In this document: piece by piece, positions 49,737-61,107 of the stretch
How positions within the stretch are numbered: position 1 is the stretch's first letter
How the letters are laid out: every line of letters starts with the position of its first letter
Source of the DNA: Tieghemostelium lacteum
Taxonomy: Eukaryota > Evosea > Eumycetozoa > Dictyosteliales > Raperosteliaceae
Length of the DNA: 64,000 nucleotides
Direction of reading: 5' to 3'
NCBI GenBank assembly: GCA_001606155.1
Contig: LODT01000047.1
Location: 62,001 to 126,000, forward strand
Notes under the pieces: model-generated
The model's database searches: none
Told to the model about the DNA's origin: nothing
Seen by the model: only the letters and a program-made list of their open reading frames with translations
Program-made: the position numbers and the translations under genes

Positions 49737-50748
49737 ATGGAAGAGACAGTTGATAATAAAGATGCAAATATAGAAACTCCCAAAATTGATACTAGTGGTG
49801 ATGGGGATAACACAACTACACCCATTTGTATATTTAAAAAAAAAACAACCTGCTAGCAACAAAACTAAAAATGTTAGAAAGAGAAATGTAACAACAATGA
49901 AAGAACTAGTTAGTGGTAAAGATACTACAAATGATGATTCAAGTAGTGACGAAGATAACACTAAAGATGATGACAATCAAATTAAAAAAAAAATTAAAAC
50001 AGCAAAGATTAATGTATATTCAAGTTCAACTAGTAGTAATAATGCATCACAGAGAGATGATAGTGTATCTTTTGAGTCTAGTGGAACTGGTGTTTCATTA
50101 ATAAAAGATTCAGAACACACTAGTATGGAGATTGAAAAGGAAAAGGTTGAAGCTGAGGTTACAAACGATGATGGTATATATAAAGGAATGAAGAACTACA
50201 CAAACTATATACCAAAGAACCCTGAAAAGAAGAGTTTGGTGAAGACTGGTCCTACTAGGGCAACGAACTATCGTGTGTCTAGTAGGATTGATTATCAACC
50301 TGATGTTTGTAAGGATTATAAACAAACAGGTCAATGTACATTCGGAGATGCCTGTAAATTCCTTCATGATAGAGGTGATTATAAACTAGGTTGGCAAATT
50401 GATAGGGAATATGAGGATGAACAAAAGAAAAGAAAGCAAGCTGGTGCCTCTGAGGTTCCAAGTGACATTAAACAGGTACAAGATGAATTGGATTCTCTGC
50501 CGCATGCCTGTTTTTTATGTAAACTAGAATACACAGATCCCGTAATGACAGCTTGTAAACATTTCTTTTGTCAAGAATGCGCACTTGAACAAAACAAAAA
50601 AACCAACAAATGTGCACTCTGCCAAAAACCAACTAATGGTGCATTTACATTCCCCAAAAAAGAACTAGAGAAACTAAAATTAAAATCAAGAGCCTATTTT
50701 CAACAATTACAACAACAGAAACAGGAAGAAGAAGAAGAAGAACAATAG
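49737..50748 (+). CDS. rnf113: RNF113/CWC24 splicing factor (CCCH + RING), with frameshift
   Basis: The conserved N-terminus starts at ATG 49737 (MEETVDNKDANIETPK) and continues as CIFKKK. A run of ten A at 49836-49845 then leaves the frame one base long. With nine A the frame runs straight on as QPASNKTKNVRKRN to the stop at 50748 (about 336 aa). The CCCH finger is VCKDYKQTGQCTFGDACKFLH, truncated here to CKDYKQTGQC..CKFLH; the RING finger is CFLCKLEYTD..ACKHFFCQECA. RNF113/Cwc24 acts at an early spliceosome activation step. Such a single-base excess in a homopolymer is most simply an assembly error, but a real mutation is not excluded. The stop is 30 bp from that of QTRT1. Confidence 0.85.
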
Positions 50749-50778
50749 GAATAGTAATAAATTGTAAATATTTATAAA

Positions 50779-52023
50779 TTACAAATCATAGTTTATTTGT
50801 ATATTAACTGCATTTAGAGCGTCTATAGCCCACTGTGGACAATCTTTTTTGGGGTACTGTTTTTTTATAAAATTATTTACATATTGTGGGAATTGGTTTT
50901 GAATGATTGCTTCTCTTAGTTGTGACATGAGTGACATTTGGTATTGAATATTGTGATAGGTGATTAATTGACCACCAATTGCTTCTTTTCCAGCGACTAT
51001 ATGCAGATAAGCTCTGGTATAGTTCTTACAAACCATACAAGTACACTCAGAATCTATAGGTGTAAAGTCATATCTATAATCTGCAGATTTCAAATTTAAT
51101 GATCCACTAGGTACCAGTGCAGTTCCAAATCTAGCAGTTCTAGATGGAAATACACAATCGAACATATCAACACCCAATGCAGTGCATACAACCAAATCCA
51201 GAGCGTAGCCGACACCCATTAGGTACCTAGGCTTATTTTCAGGCAACTTTGATGTGCATTGATGTACAACCCTCCAAAACATATCTTTTGACTCACCACC
51301 GGATAGCCCACCAATAGCATATCCAGGGAAATTTCTTTGGATCAAACCGTCCATACAAATGTCTCTAAGCCTAGCATCTAAGCCGCCTTGAACTATGCAA
51401 AAAATATTTTGAGTTTCAGGTTTTTTATGAGCGTGAATGCAACGATCGATCCAACGCAAAGTTCTATACATTGCCTCTTCAACTCTAGGTCCGGTTGTTG
51501 TGGAGCTTACTACATCATCCAAAGCCATCATAATATCAGCTCCGATGGAATTTTGAATTTGCATAGAAAGCTCTGGAGTAAGGATCATGGTGGATCCGTC
51601 GTGTGGTGACTGAAATTGTACACCTTGTTCGGTAATTTCAGCTAATTGGAGTAGGGAAACCATTTGGAATCCACCACTATCAGTTAGCATAGCTCGAGGG
51701 TAGTTCATAAACTGGTGAAGGCCTCCAACCTGGTCCATCACATCTGGACCTGGTCGATGGCCTAAATGATATGTATTACCCAAAACAACACCACAATTTA
51801 AATCCACCAATTGTTGTGATGTCAATCCTTTAACTGTTCCTTGTGTACCTACTGGCATAAACATTGGTGTGTTGCATTGATGATGAGGTAATGTCAATAA
51901 ACTGGCTCTTGCCTTCCCATGTTTAGCTATAATTTCAAATTTTAATGGTAAATTATCAATCTCTGGATACTTTATACCATTAAATATCTTATTTTCAACA
52001 TTTCCTGTTGTAGAATTCGACAT
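50779..52023 (-). CDS. qtrt1: Queuine tRNA-ribosyltransferase catalytic subunit (QTRT1/TGT)
   Basis: 414 aa, ATG at 52023, full length. The substrate pocket has MLTDSGGFQMVSL with the general-acid Asp. QNSIGADIMMALDDV follows, then the nucleophile region GVDMFDCVFPSRTARFG. Zinc ligands are CTCMVCKNYTRAYLHIV plus a later His. It swaps the wobble guanine of GUN anticodon tRNAs (His, Tyr, Asp, Asn) for queuine; the tRNA-Asn at 2059-2131 carries a GUU anticodon and is a natural substrate. Eukaryotic QTRT1 works with QTRT2. Convergent with RNF113. Confidence 0.96.
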   Translation of the reverse strand: MSNSTTGNVENKIFNGIKYPEIDNLPLKFEIIAKHGKARASLLTLPHHQCNTPMFMPVGTQGTVKGLTSQQLVDLNCGVVLGNTYHLGHRPGPDVMDQVGGLHQFMNYPRAMLTDSGGFQMVSLLQLAEITEQGVQFQSPHDGSTMILTPELSMQIQNSIGADIMMALDDVVSSTTTGPRVEEAMYRTLRWIDRCIHAHKKPETQNIFCIVQGGLDARLRDICMDGLIQRNFPGYAIGGLSGGESKDMFWRVVHQCTSKLPENKPRYLMGVGYALDLVVCTALGVDMFDCVFPSRTARFGTALVPSGSLNLKSADYRYDFTPIDSECTCMVCKNYTRAYLHIVAGKEAIGGQLITYHNIQYQMSLMSQLREAIIQNQFPQYVNNFIKKQYPKKDCPQWAIDALNAVNIQINYDL

Positions 52024-52539
52024 TTATTACGATCAATTTGAGAAAAAAAAATTAAAATAAAAAAAAAAAAAAATTTTATTTTATCTATACGATTTCTTTT
52101 ATAATTTCTATTGTGATTAATAAATCAATGATTAAAATTAAATTATCTTTAAGTTTAATCAAAAATTAAATAAAAAAAAAAATCTGAAGAATGTGGATTC
52201 ATTTTGTAGTTCAAAAGTTGAAAATAATTTTTTTTTTTTTTTTTTTTTTTTTTTATTCTGGGTTCTTTTTTTTTTTGAAAAACAACAACAACAACATATA
52301 ACTCAATTAACCTGTATAAAGAGACTTTTTTAAATCCTATATAAATAACTACACCAACTTTATAGTAAAACCTTATTTAATTATATAAGAAACCATTTTT
52401 TTACATTAAACTACCAATCTATATTTGAGAATATAGATACTTTTTATAAAAGAACAAACTCCAACAAAGCAATCTAATAGATATTTTAAAACCTCAATCA
52501 ACCACTAAAACAAAAGAAGAAGATTAATTAAACAGTAAT
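52024..52539. other. Divergent intergenic region with long T tract
   Basis: 516 bp between the QTRT1 start and the DDX6 start. It holds a run of about 27 T near 52228-52254 and further A/T tracts. Both promoters must lie here. No ORF or RNA gene was seen. Confidence 0.6.
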
Positions 52540-53869
52540 ATGACATCAAAAACAGTTTCAAGGTATGTGTGTTTGAATTGATTCTCTATTCAACTTTGTA
52601 CAAACATTTGATGATTAATTTATTTAAATTTTAATAATAATATATAGTTCAATTGTTGACGACGATAATTGGAAAAATACATTAAAATTACCACCAAAAG
52701 ATGAAAGAAAACAAACAGAAGATGTAACAGCTACTGAAGGTAATGAATTTGATGATTTACATTTGAAGAGAGATTTATTGAGAGGTATTTTTGAGAAAGG
52801 TTATGTAAAACCCTCACCAATTCAAGAGAAAGCAATTCCAATTGCATTAGCAGGCAGAGACATTATGGCAAGAGCCAAAAATGGTACAGGTAAAACTGCA
52901 AGTTTTTTGATACCTGCCCTCGAAAAGACAGATACCACCAAAGATGTAATTCAAGTACTTATCTTGGTACCAACTAGAGAACTGGCTTTACAAACCAGTC
53001 AGGTTTGCAAGGAACTTGGTAAATATATGAACGTTCAAGTAATGGCCTCAACAGGTGGTACATCATTGAAGGATGATATTATGAGATTGTACAATCCAGT
53101 TCATATCTTGGTTGCCACTCCTGGTCGTGTATTGGATTTGGCTCAAAAGAATGTTGCCAATCTCTCTAATACCCACACTATGATTATGGATGAAGCCGAT
53201 AAACTTCTATCTCCAGAGTTCCAACCTTTAGTTGAACAACTCATTCATTTCTTGCCAACTTCTAGACAGATTCTCTTGTTCTCTGCTACCTTCCCTGTGA
53301 CTGTAAAATCATTTAAAGATACCTATCTCTCCAAAGCCTATGAAATCAATCTTATGGACGAACTCACTCTTAAAGGTGTCACTCAATACTATGCCTTCGT
53401 TGAGGAACGTCAGAAAATCCATTGTCTAAACACTCTCTTTTCCAAGTTGCAAATCAACCAATCCATCATCTTTTGCAACAGTGTCAATCGTGTCGAACTC
53501 CTCGCCAAGAAAATCACAGAACTCGGATACTCTTGTTTCTTTATTCATGCCAAGATGGTTCAGTCTCATAGAAACAGAGTATTCCATGACTTTAGAAATG
53601 GAAGTTGTCGTAATCTTGTCAGTTCTGATCTCTTCACTAGAGGTATTGATATTCAAGATGTCAATGTTGTCATCAACTTTGATTTTCCAAAACACTCTGA
53701 AACCTATCTACATCGTATCGGTAGATCTGGTAGATTTGGACATTTGGGTCTAGCCATCAATCTAATCACCTATGAAGATCGTTTCAATCTATATAAAATT
53801 GAACAAGAACTTGGTACTGAAATTAAACCAATTCCACCTGTCATTGATAAATCTCTCTATGCTGTATAA
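52540..53869 (+). CDS. ddx6: DEAD-box RNA helicase DDX6/Dhh1
   Basis: A 23-nt first exon, 52540-52562 (MTSKTVS), and exon 2, 52648-53869, are joined by an 85-nt intron (GTATGT..ATATAG, phase 2). Product 414 aa. Helicase motifs are complete: Q motif [14 protein letters not shown], motif I AKNGTGKT, Ia [14 protein letters not shown] in [17 protein letters not shown], and [21 protein letters not shown] in place of the usual ...GSGKT and the short termini are typical of the Dhh1/CGH-1/DDX6 branch. It represses translation and promotes decapping in P-bodies; a GIGYF-type protein lies at 26262-29633. Confidence 0.95.
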
Positions 53870-55465
53870 ATTCCCATCAACCAACCACATCTAAAAAAGT
53901 ATCTTAAAACAAAATCAAGGTACTTCCTAAATCAATTTAAATCTAAAAAAAAAACCCACAAAACACTCACACATCAATACAAAACAGTAATTACAAATCA
54001 TATCAAAAACAGTACTTTAATAACCAATAATGATTATAACATTAATACAACTTTTTCCACTTCTTTATCTAATGCCAACAAACAATCTCAACAACTGTTT
54101 CCTCCCTTTAATCCTCTTCTTACTCAATTTGTAAATAATTTCTCAACAATCCTATATTCAATTGATAGTTTACAACAAAAACCAACTCTTTTCAACTTTT
54201 AAATTACTCCCAATTTCGAAACTTCTTGCTGACTATTTTAAACAACTGACTATGACTCATCAACCTAATTCACCCATCACCCCTCACTCACCCACCCCTT
54301 GACTATACTAATGACAAAACCAAAAATGAGAAGTTTCTTTTTTTAATTTTTTATGTAACTATCAATTTATTATTTACATTCAATATTCACTCTATTCCTA
54401 TCACTCTATCACCCTCACCAATCACTAATCACCATAATCAACCAATACGCCTTCAACCAAATATTTATTAATAATCAATCAGTTTTCAACATATTAAATG
54501 GTAAAATAATTATCTAATCTAACTATCTATATATTTATTTAAAACTCCAAAATACTATATCCATTACCAAAAACACTTAAATGTGACATGTTACTGATTA
54601 TTAGAAATAAAATATGCAAAAAAAAACACCCCATTCAACCATCAAACCCAAAATCCCTATGCACGGAAATTCTCATTTATATTGGCATTTTTCAAACTTT
54701 ACTTTTTTAATTTTGATCGGGTAAACCAAATCATTTTTTTTTTAATTTTTTTTTTAATTTCTATCTCATCTAAAAGTGAAATGTCTGGGGAGACATATCT
54801 CGAGAGAATATAGAAAACTCGTATTTACTCATAAGGATCTTATTATATATTGGAGCCTTAAAAAAAGATCTTTTATTTTAAAATTTTCAACGCATTCCCT
54901 ACCAACAAACCCCCATTAGCCCTTTGAATTTTGAATGAAATATGCACATTTTAACTCACAACAAGATATTTTTATTTAGTTTTTTTTTTTTTTTTTTTTT
55001 TGTTCAAATCAGTTTTTTCTCAGAGGAGTCCACCATCTTCATTATTTGTATATAAAACAATTACACACAGTTTTTCAAATATTTTATTAATTTTGTATTA
55101 TTATTAATATTTTCACTAAATCACCAAACCCCACAAACCACCCAGCAACACTTTTTTTTAGAAACAAAAACAGTTAACAGTATATCTGTAAATATCATAA
55201 ATTATTGATTTGAAATTGATTATCAAATCAAATACACACTCACTCACACATAACCCAAAAATATAACAAATCATAAATAATGTTTTATTTTTAAATTTAA
55301 AAATATATTAACAACAAATTATTTTTTAAAAAATTATTTATAAGAAAAAAAAAAAAAAAAGAAAATACACAAAAAATACCAAATTAAAGTAACAACAATA
55401 AGAAAACTTGAATATCTATAGAATAACTATAAAACTTAAAGTTTAAAAAAAAAAAAAACTACAGA
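53870..55465. other. Long intergenic region, C-rich/G-poor in its first half
   Basis: 1.6 kb without an ORF of note, between DDX6 and the G-alpha gene. About 53870-54600 has far more C than G on the plus strand (in 54241-54300 about 27 C and 2 G). A GC-richer block lies at about 54775-54870 (GGGGAGACATATCTCGAGAG). The half from about 54900 is A/T tracts leading to the G-alpha start. Candidates are a long 3' UTR of DDX6, a long 5' leader of the G-alpha gene, or an unlisted ncRNA. I could not match any snRNA, snoRNA or SRP RNA. Confidence 0.6.
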
Positions 55466-56732
55466 ATGAGTTCAACATCAACAACTCCAAATCAGGTGAG
55501 TCCAACAACTTCACCTACTTTAACAGCAAGACTAAAGGAAGAGAAAATGATTAGTAAACAAATTGAAAAGCAACTGAGACAAGATAAAAGAGCATTGGGA
55601 AGTGAATTAAAACTATTGTTATTGGGTACTGGTGACAGTGGTAAATCTACTATTGTTAAACAAATGAAAATTCTTCATCTAAAAGGTTATACTGATGAGG
55701 AAAGACTAGCTCACAAAACATTAATCTATAAAAATTTAGTTGAAATTGTGGAATCTCTGGTCTCTGGTACTACCATTTTAAAACTAGAAATTCCAAGTCA
55801 ATTTTCCAAAACTGTTGAACATGTATGTATTTTAAAATTTATTATAGACAAAGTTAATATGAAAAAATAACCATAGAATCTAATAATTAATTAATTTTTC
55901 TAAAATTATAATTATAACCTACTCTTTCCTATTTGGGTTTGTGTGGTTTTGATTATTTGAAAAAAAAAAAATAATGAATTAAATATAGGTTAAAGAGATT
56001 ATTGAATCAACAAAATATGAAAATATAACACCAAATGACATTAAAGAATTTGAAGAACTTTGTAAAAGTGATTCATTTGTTCAGGCATTGGCAAACAGTT
56101 CAAAATTCCAATTGCACTCATCCTCTCCCTATTTTATTGACAATCTCAAGAGAATTGCAGATGCAGGTACATCATATGTTCCAACCGATCAAGATATATT
56201 ACATACCAGAGTGGCAACTACAGCCATTTCAGAGACTAAATTCTCAGTTAAAGGTATTAATTTCCGAATGATAGATGTAGGTGGTCAACGTGGACATCGT
56301 GATAAATGGATTCACCATTTCTCCGATGTAACAGCTATTCTATTCATTATATCACTGTCTGAGTATGATCAAGTACTGGAAGAAGATGACAATACCAACA
56401 GAATGCAAGAGTCAATGAAAGTCTTCTCAAATATTGTAAATAGCAGATGGTTTGTTGACGTTCCCATCATTTTGTTCCTCAACAAGAAAGATCTCTTCCA
56501 AGAGAAAATCAAGAAATCGGATCTCAAATTGTTCTTTAATGACTATACAGGAAATAACGAATTGGACGATGCAGTTGCTTTCCTCAAGAGGAAGATACTA
56601 GCACTTAATAAGACTTCTAAAAATATTTACACTCACGTCACTACAGCTACAGATACCACTAACATTAATGCTGTATTCAATGCAGTTAAAGATATCTTTT
56701 TAAGACAAACTATGGATGAAGGTGGTGTATAA
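55466..56732 (+). CDS. Heterotrimeric G protein alpha subunit
   Basis: Two exons, 55466-55822 and 55989-56732 (166-nt intron, GTATGT..ATATAG, phase 0), give 366 aa. G1 ([12 protein letters not shown]) is near residues 51-62. The helical domain follows, then switch I ([10 protein letters not shown]) with the catalytic Arg, switch [15 protein letters not shown]4 FLNKKD and G5 TTATDTTN. Two features are unusual. The N-terminus is a Ser/Thr-rich 20 residues with no Gly2 for myristoylation. Switch II differs from the usual DVGGQRSERRKW. The C-terminus ([11 protein letters not shown]) lacks the Cys of Gi types. Which of the several dictyostelid G-alphas it is cannot be told from the sequence. Confidence 0.92.
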
Positions 56733-57214
56733 ATTTATTATTCCCCCTCCCCTCTTCTATAAAACAACTGAATCAACATAATAATAATTGATTGTACAAA
56801 AACCCTCTATTTTTATCTGTGATTATAAATACCCCACATTAAACTCCAAAAAAGGAAAAAAAAAACAAAAAAATAACCAAATAATAATAACAACAATAAC
56901 CCATGGTAATATTAGATAATATCAATAAAAGGAATCCCCAAATGTATTTTTTTTTCAATACTTCATAAATTCAACAAGATGGCATCTCTACACTTTCATA
57001 TGAATTTTTTAAACTACTAGATATTTTTTTCAAAAATGATCAAAAACAAAAAATAAGTTGGATATTTCAAACTTTTTAATAATTAAAGGGTCTCTTTTTC
57101 TGATTCCAACTTTTTTTTTTTATTCTTAATAATATTATATTGTTTGTTGTCATTTAATATCCCTTTTATTTATTTATTTATTGTATTTTATATATAATCG
57201 AATAGACTGAAGAG
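56733..57214. other. Intergenic region, nothing recognised
   Basis: 482 bp between two plus-strand genes, AT-rich with A runs. It should contain the protovillin promoter. No ORF or RNA gene was seen. Confidence 0.5.
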
Positions 57215-60200
57215 ATGGAACCAGAGATTATTGTAACTCCAGATTTAAGTTCTAGTGATAATGGCACTAATACTACAGGTACTATTAAAACTAGAAAGAT
57301 TCCAAGTAAATTCTCTATTCATCAAAAGAGAAATGAAATGATTCAAAAAGAGAATGCATTTCAATTATCATCTTCATTTAGTCATGTAAATGAAATTGGT
57401 AAAGAAATTGGTTTGGAAATTTGGAAAGTTGTTGACAATGATACCATTCAAAAAGTACCAAAAATCAATCATGGTATCTTTGAAACTAATAAATCTTATT
57501 TATTATTAATGGTTAGTAATTATATATATTTGAAAAAAGAATATAGATTGATATTAATATATGATATGTATTCTAAAAGGGTAAATTTGGAACTGATGAA
57601 ATGACATCAAAAGATTATAGTATTCATTTTTGGATTGGTGAATTGTTAATGAATGATAATGATCAAATTACATTTTGTAATCAAAAGATGGAGGAATTGG
57701 AATTTATTGTAAATAAGTATCAACAAATTCACAGTGCTCCTATTTTGTATAGAGAATTTCAAGGTCGTGAAGGTGACATTTTTATGTCTTTTTTTAAGAA
57801 CCAAGGTGGACCACGTTATGTACCACCATTGAAATTGACAAAGACTAGTGGTCCTAGCTCAGGGTCATCTGATGTAATGTCAAAATTGAAATTATATCAT
57901 CTAAAGGGTAGACGTAATGTCAGAGTTAAACAAGTTGAACTCTCTGCAAAATCATTGAATAGTGGTGATGTATTTGTTTTAGATGGTGAGGATATTATCT
58001 ATCAATGGAATGGAAAGGAAGCAAGTCGTATAGAAAAAGGAAAGGGTTTGGATTTGACAGTTCGTTTGAGAGATGAAAAATCTGCAAAAGCTAAAATTGT
58101 GGTTTTTGATGAACCTGATCAATCTGAGCATCCAGATTTTTTTAAGAGACTTGGAGGTACTGCTGCAGATATTCAACAGGCTGAAAGTGCAGGTGATGAT
58201 GTAGACTATGAAAAGAAGTCTCTTACTGCTATTAAACTTTACCAAGTTCAAAATGAGTCATCTCCAGATTCTCAAGATCAGACTAGTAATTCAGTGAATT
58301 TGAATATTATCGAACCTCAAGGAGAGGCATTCAATGTCAGTCAGTTAGAATCAATGTTCTGTTATATTATGGATTGTGAAACTGAACTTTTTGTATGGTC
58401 AGGTAAAGAGACTTCAATGGAAACCAGATCACTTGCCTATGCAAGTGCACTAGATCTCATGCATGATGATAAAAAACCCGTTTGGACACCAGTAACTAAA
58501 ATGACACAGGGTTCTGAAAACACACTTTTTAAAGATAAATTCAAAAAAGGAACTTGGGGTGAATTTAAAGAGACCTATGACAAGAAAGTTACTGGAAAGA
58601 TTGCTCAACAACAGAAACAAGAGAAAATCAATGTAGATCAATTACACAATCCTGATAAATATAAACTTGCAAAGGAAGAGATTAAATCTACAATTCCAAC
58701 TTTAGACCATGTAGATGATTTCAATAGTGGAGATTTGAAAGTTTGGGTTGTTAGAGATAAAAAGAATTTTGAATTGCCACAGTCTGAATATGGTATATTC
58801 TATACACAGTCTTGTTATTTGGTACAGTTTACCTTGGTCTCTCAAGATGGTACTCATAGATCTATTTTGTATTATTGGCAAGGTAGATTCTCATCTCAGG
58901 AAGATAGAGGTCTTTCAGCTTTGTTAGCTAAAGATATTTCATCCAATTTGAAAGGGTGTATACAGGTTAGAACTGTTCAGAATAAGGAACCTTTACATTT
59001 CCTCCAACATTTCAAAAATAAGATGGTTGTATTCAGAGGTGCTAGAGAGAATACTGATAGTCCTGTATTCAATTTCTCAGGTTTATATCATGTCAGAGGT
59101 ACTAATGAATATAATATCCATGCTATTCAAGTGGAACAAAAGATTGAGTCTTTGGACTCCAATGACTCTTTTATACTTGTAAATGGAGATAAATCCTATA
59201 TCTGGGGAGGTAAATTCTCAAATGAGAAGGAGGTTGCAACTCTTCTCGCTCAGAATATTCTCAAACAACAAGGTTCAGTTTATATGGAAGAAGGTCAAGA
59301 ACCTGATGAATTCTGGACTGTTTTACAACCAGATTTCAAAGAAAAGAAGTATTATCAATTAGAAAGATCCATTGAACAAGAACTCAAAACACGTCTATTC
59401 CAATGCTCAAATAACTCTGGTGTCTTTAAGGTCTTTGAGATTTTTGATTTCTCTCAAGATGATCTAGATCAGGATGATGTTATGATTTTGGATACTGGTA
59501 GAGAAATCTTTGTTTGGATAGGTAAGGATTCAAATGATGTTGAAAAATCAATGTCTATGGAAACTGCTTTGGAATATGTTCAAGCTGCACCACAGTCTAG
59601 AAAAGATGATCCAATCTACAGAATTGAGTCCTCTGAAGAACCTATTCAATTCACTTCATGTTTCCATGCTTGGGATGTTCAAAAAGTTGGTCAAGATTCT
59701 TATAAAACAAAATTGGAGAAATTACTTAAAGGTCAACCAGGATTACCTATGGTTATGCCACCTATGACCCCAGGTGCAGGTATACCAAAACTAAAGCCTT
59801 CCACCTCTAAACCAGTTGCTACAACACCTCCAGTTTCAACTCCAACACCAAGCATTCCAAAACTTAAACCAGTTTCATTGAAACCTGTTGCAACTACTAC
59901 AACCCCAACACCAACTACTGCTAGCACCAAACCAGTATCACCTAGAAATTCCGTTACTTTAACACCACCAATTTCAACATCTGGCAGACCTTTGTCACCC
60001 AGAAGTTCAACAACTGTAACTAGACCAGTTTCACCAACTCCTCCACCAGTAAGTGCCAATGTTGTACCAGGTAAAGTATATCCAATTTCAAGATTAAAAC
60101 AAAAACCACTTCCAGAAGATGTTGATACTTCCAATTTACAAAATCACATTTCTGATGAAGACTTTTTGACACTTTTCAAAGTCTCTAAAAAAGACTTTGG

Positions 60201-60255
60201 TGCTCTACCAGCATGGAAACAGTTAAATCTTAAAAAATCAACAGGTCTCTTTTAA
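57215..60255 (+). CDS. vilB: Protovillin-type gelsolin/villin-headpiece protein
   Basis: Two exons, 57215-57511 and 57580-60255 (68-nt intron GTTAGT..AAAAG, phase 0), join LLLM to GKFGTDEM in phase, product 990 aa. An N-terminal Ser/Thr-rich stretch is followed by gelsolin-like repeats (KSYLLLM, LKLYHLKGRR, VFVLDGEDIIYQWNGKEAS, VMILDTGREIFVWIGKDS). A linker rich in Pro, Thr, Ser and Lys spans about 824-931 (KPVSPRNSVTLTPP). The end is a villin headpiece (DEDFLTLFKVSKKDF, LPAWKQLNLKKSTGLF). This layout, with the long Pro/Thr linker, is that of Dictyostelium protovillin (CAP100), a barbed-end capping protein. Ca2+ sites were not evaluated. Confidence 0.92.
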
Positions 60256-60364
60256 ATCAATCAGCTGATAAAAAGAATGTAATAAACTTCCTATTTAATT
60301 AAATTCTATTCAACTTCAATTTTTAATTTTTTTTTTTTTATTTTAATTTGTGGTAAGGGGGAAA

Positions 60365-60781
60365 ATGACAAGTAAAGAGACTTTATTTAAAATTGGTGAT
60401 GTTGGTGAAATTGAAAATGTTGTAAAAGAGGAACAATTAGCTTGTAATATAGGTAGTGGTGAAGTAGCAGTTTATTCAACACCTAGCGTTGTAGCATTAT
60501 GTGAAGGTGCATCTGTACAATGTCTAAAATCAAAACTGGGTGATGATGCTCTAACTTCTGTAGGTACAATGATACAAATTAATCATTTAGCACCAACCCC
60601 AATCAGCAGTAAAGTCAGAGCAACTGCCACAATAACCTCAATCAGCCCTGATGGCAGAAAAGTATCTTTTAAATTAGAGGCTTTTGATGAAAAGGAAAAG
60701 ATTGCTGAAGGAATTCACGATAGATTCATTCTAAATAAAGAAAGATTCCTACAAAAATCAAATGCAAAACTATCAAAATAA
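60365..60781 (+). CDS. Hotdog-fold thioesterase, FlK-like
   Basis: 138 aa. The codon at 60350 is GTG, so the ATG at 60365 (MTSKETLFKIG) is taken. The family pattern is visible: STPSVVALCEGASV (with the acidic catalytic residue), SVGTMIQINHLAPTP (with the catalytic His), KVRATATITS and GIHDRFILNKERF. This matches the short single-domain hotdog thioesterases of the fluoroacetyl-CoA thioesterase (FlK)-like group, common in bacteria. Substrate is unknown: the specific FlK activity is not implied. A small plus-strand gene between protovillin and an F-box-like gene. Bacterial affinity makes transfer possible but unproven. Confidence 0.85.
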   Translation: MTSKETLFKIGDVGEIENVVKEEQLACNIGSGEVAVYSTPSVVALCEGASVQCLKSKLGDDALTSVGTMIQINHLAPTPISSKVRATATITSISPDGRKVSFKLEAFDEKEKIAEGIHDRFILNKERFLQKSNAKLSK

Positions 60782-61107
60782 TCATCTATCCTAAACATCA
60801 TCAAATTTGTAATACCCTATGTAAATTTTATATCTCCTTCAAACCTATTGAACTTATAAACATCTAACTCAAACATATTATCTATTAAACACTAAAATTG
60901 ATATAATTGATATAATTGATATAATTTGAATAGTGATTGAATAAAAAAGACTTAAAATGAAAAATCAATGAAATTTTTTTTTTGTTTTAGCACACCAGAA
61001 GATCTATTTTCTAGAGAGGAATTCGCGAAACATGTTTAAGATTTGTCAAAAGAAGTTTTATTTTTTTTTTTTTTCTTTCTCTTTAACATGTTATAAGTGT
61101 AGATTTA
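60782..61107. other. Intergenic region with short tandem repeat
   Basis: 326 bp. Three tandem copies of AATTGATAT lie at 60896-60922, followed by a partial copy. T run near 61060. Nothing else is seen. Confidence 0.6.

Noticed and set aside
49786-49836. TTG at 49786 as the start of the RNF113 gene
   Set aside because: A conserved ATG-led N-terminus runs from 49737 in the other frame up to the A run; TTG is not a plausible start.
50110-50461. Minus-strand frames over the RNF113 coding region
   Set aside because: They overlap the conserved CCCH part in antisense and show no motif.
54775-54870. Match to a spliceosomal or SRP RNA
   Set aside because: None of the conserved boxes could be recognised; kept only as a composition anomaly.
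59733-60134. Gly/Val-rich minus-strand frame over the protovillin linker
   Set aside because: A mirror of the Pro/Thr-rich linker codons.
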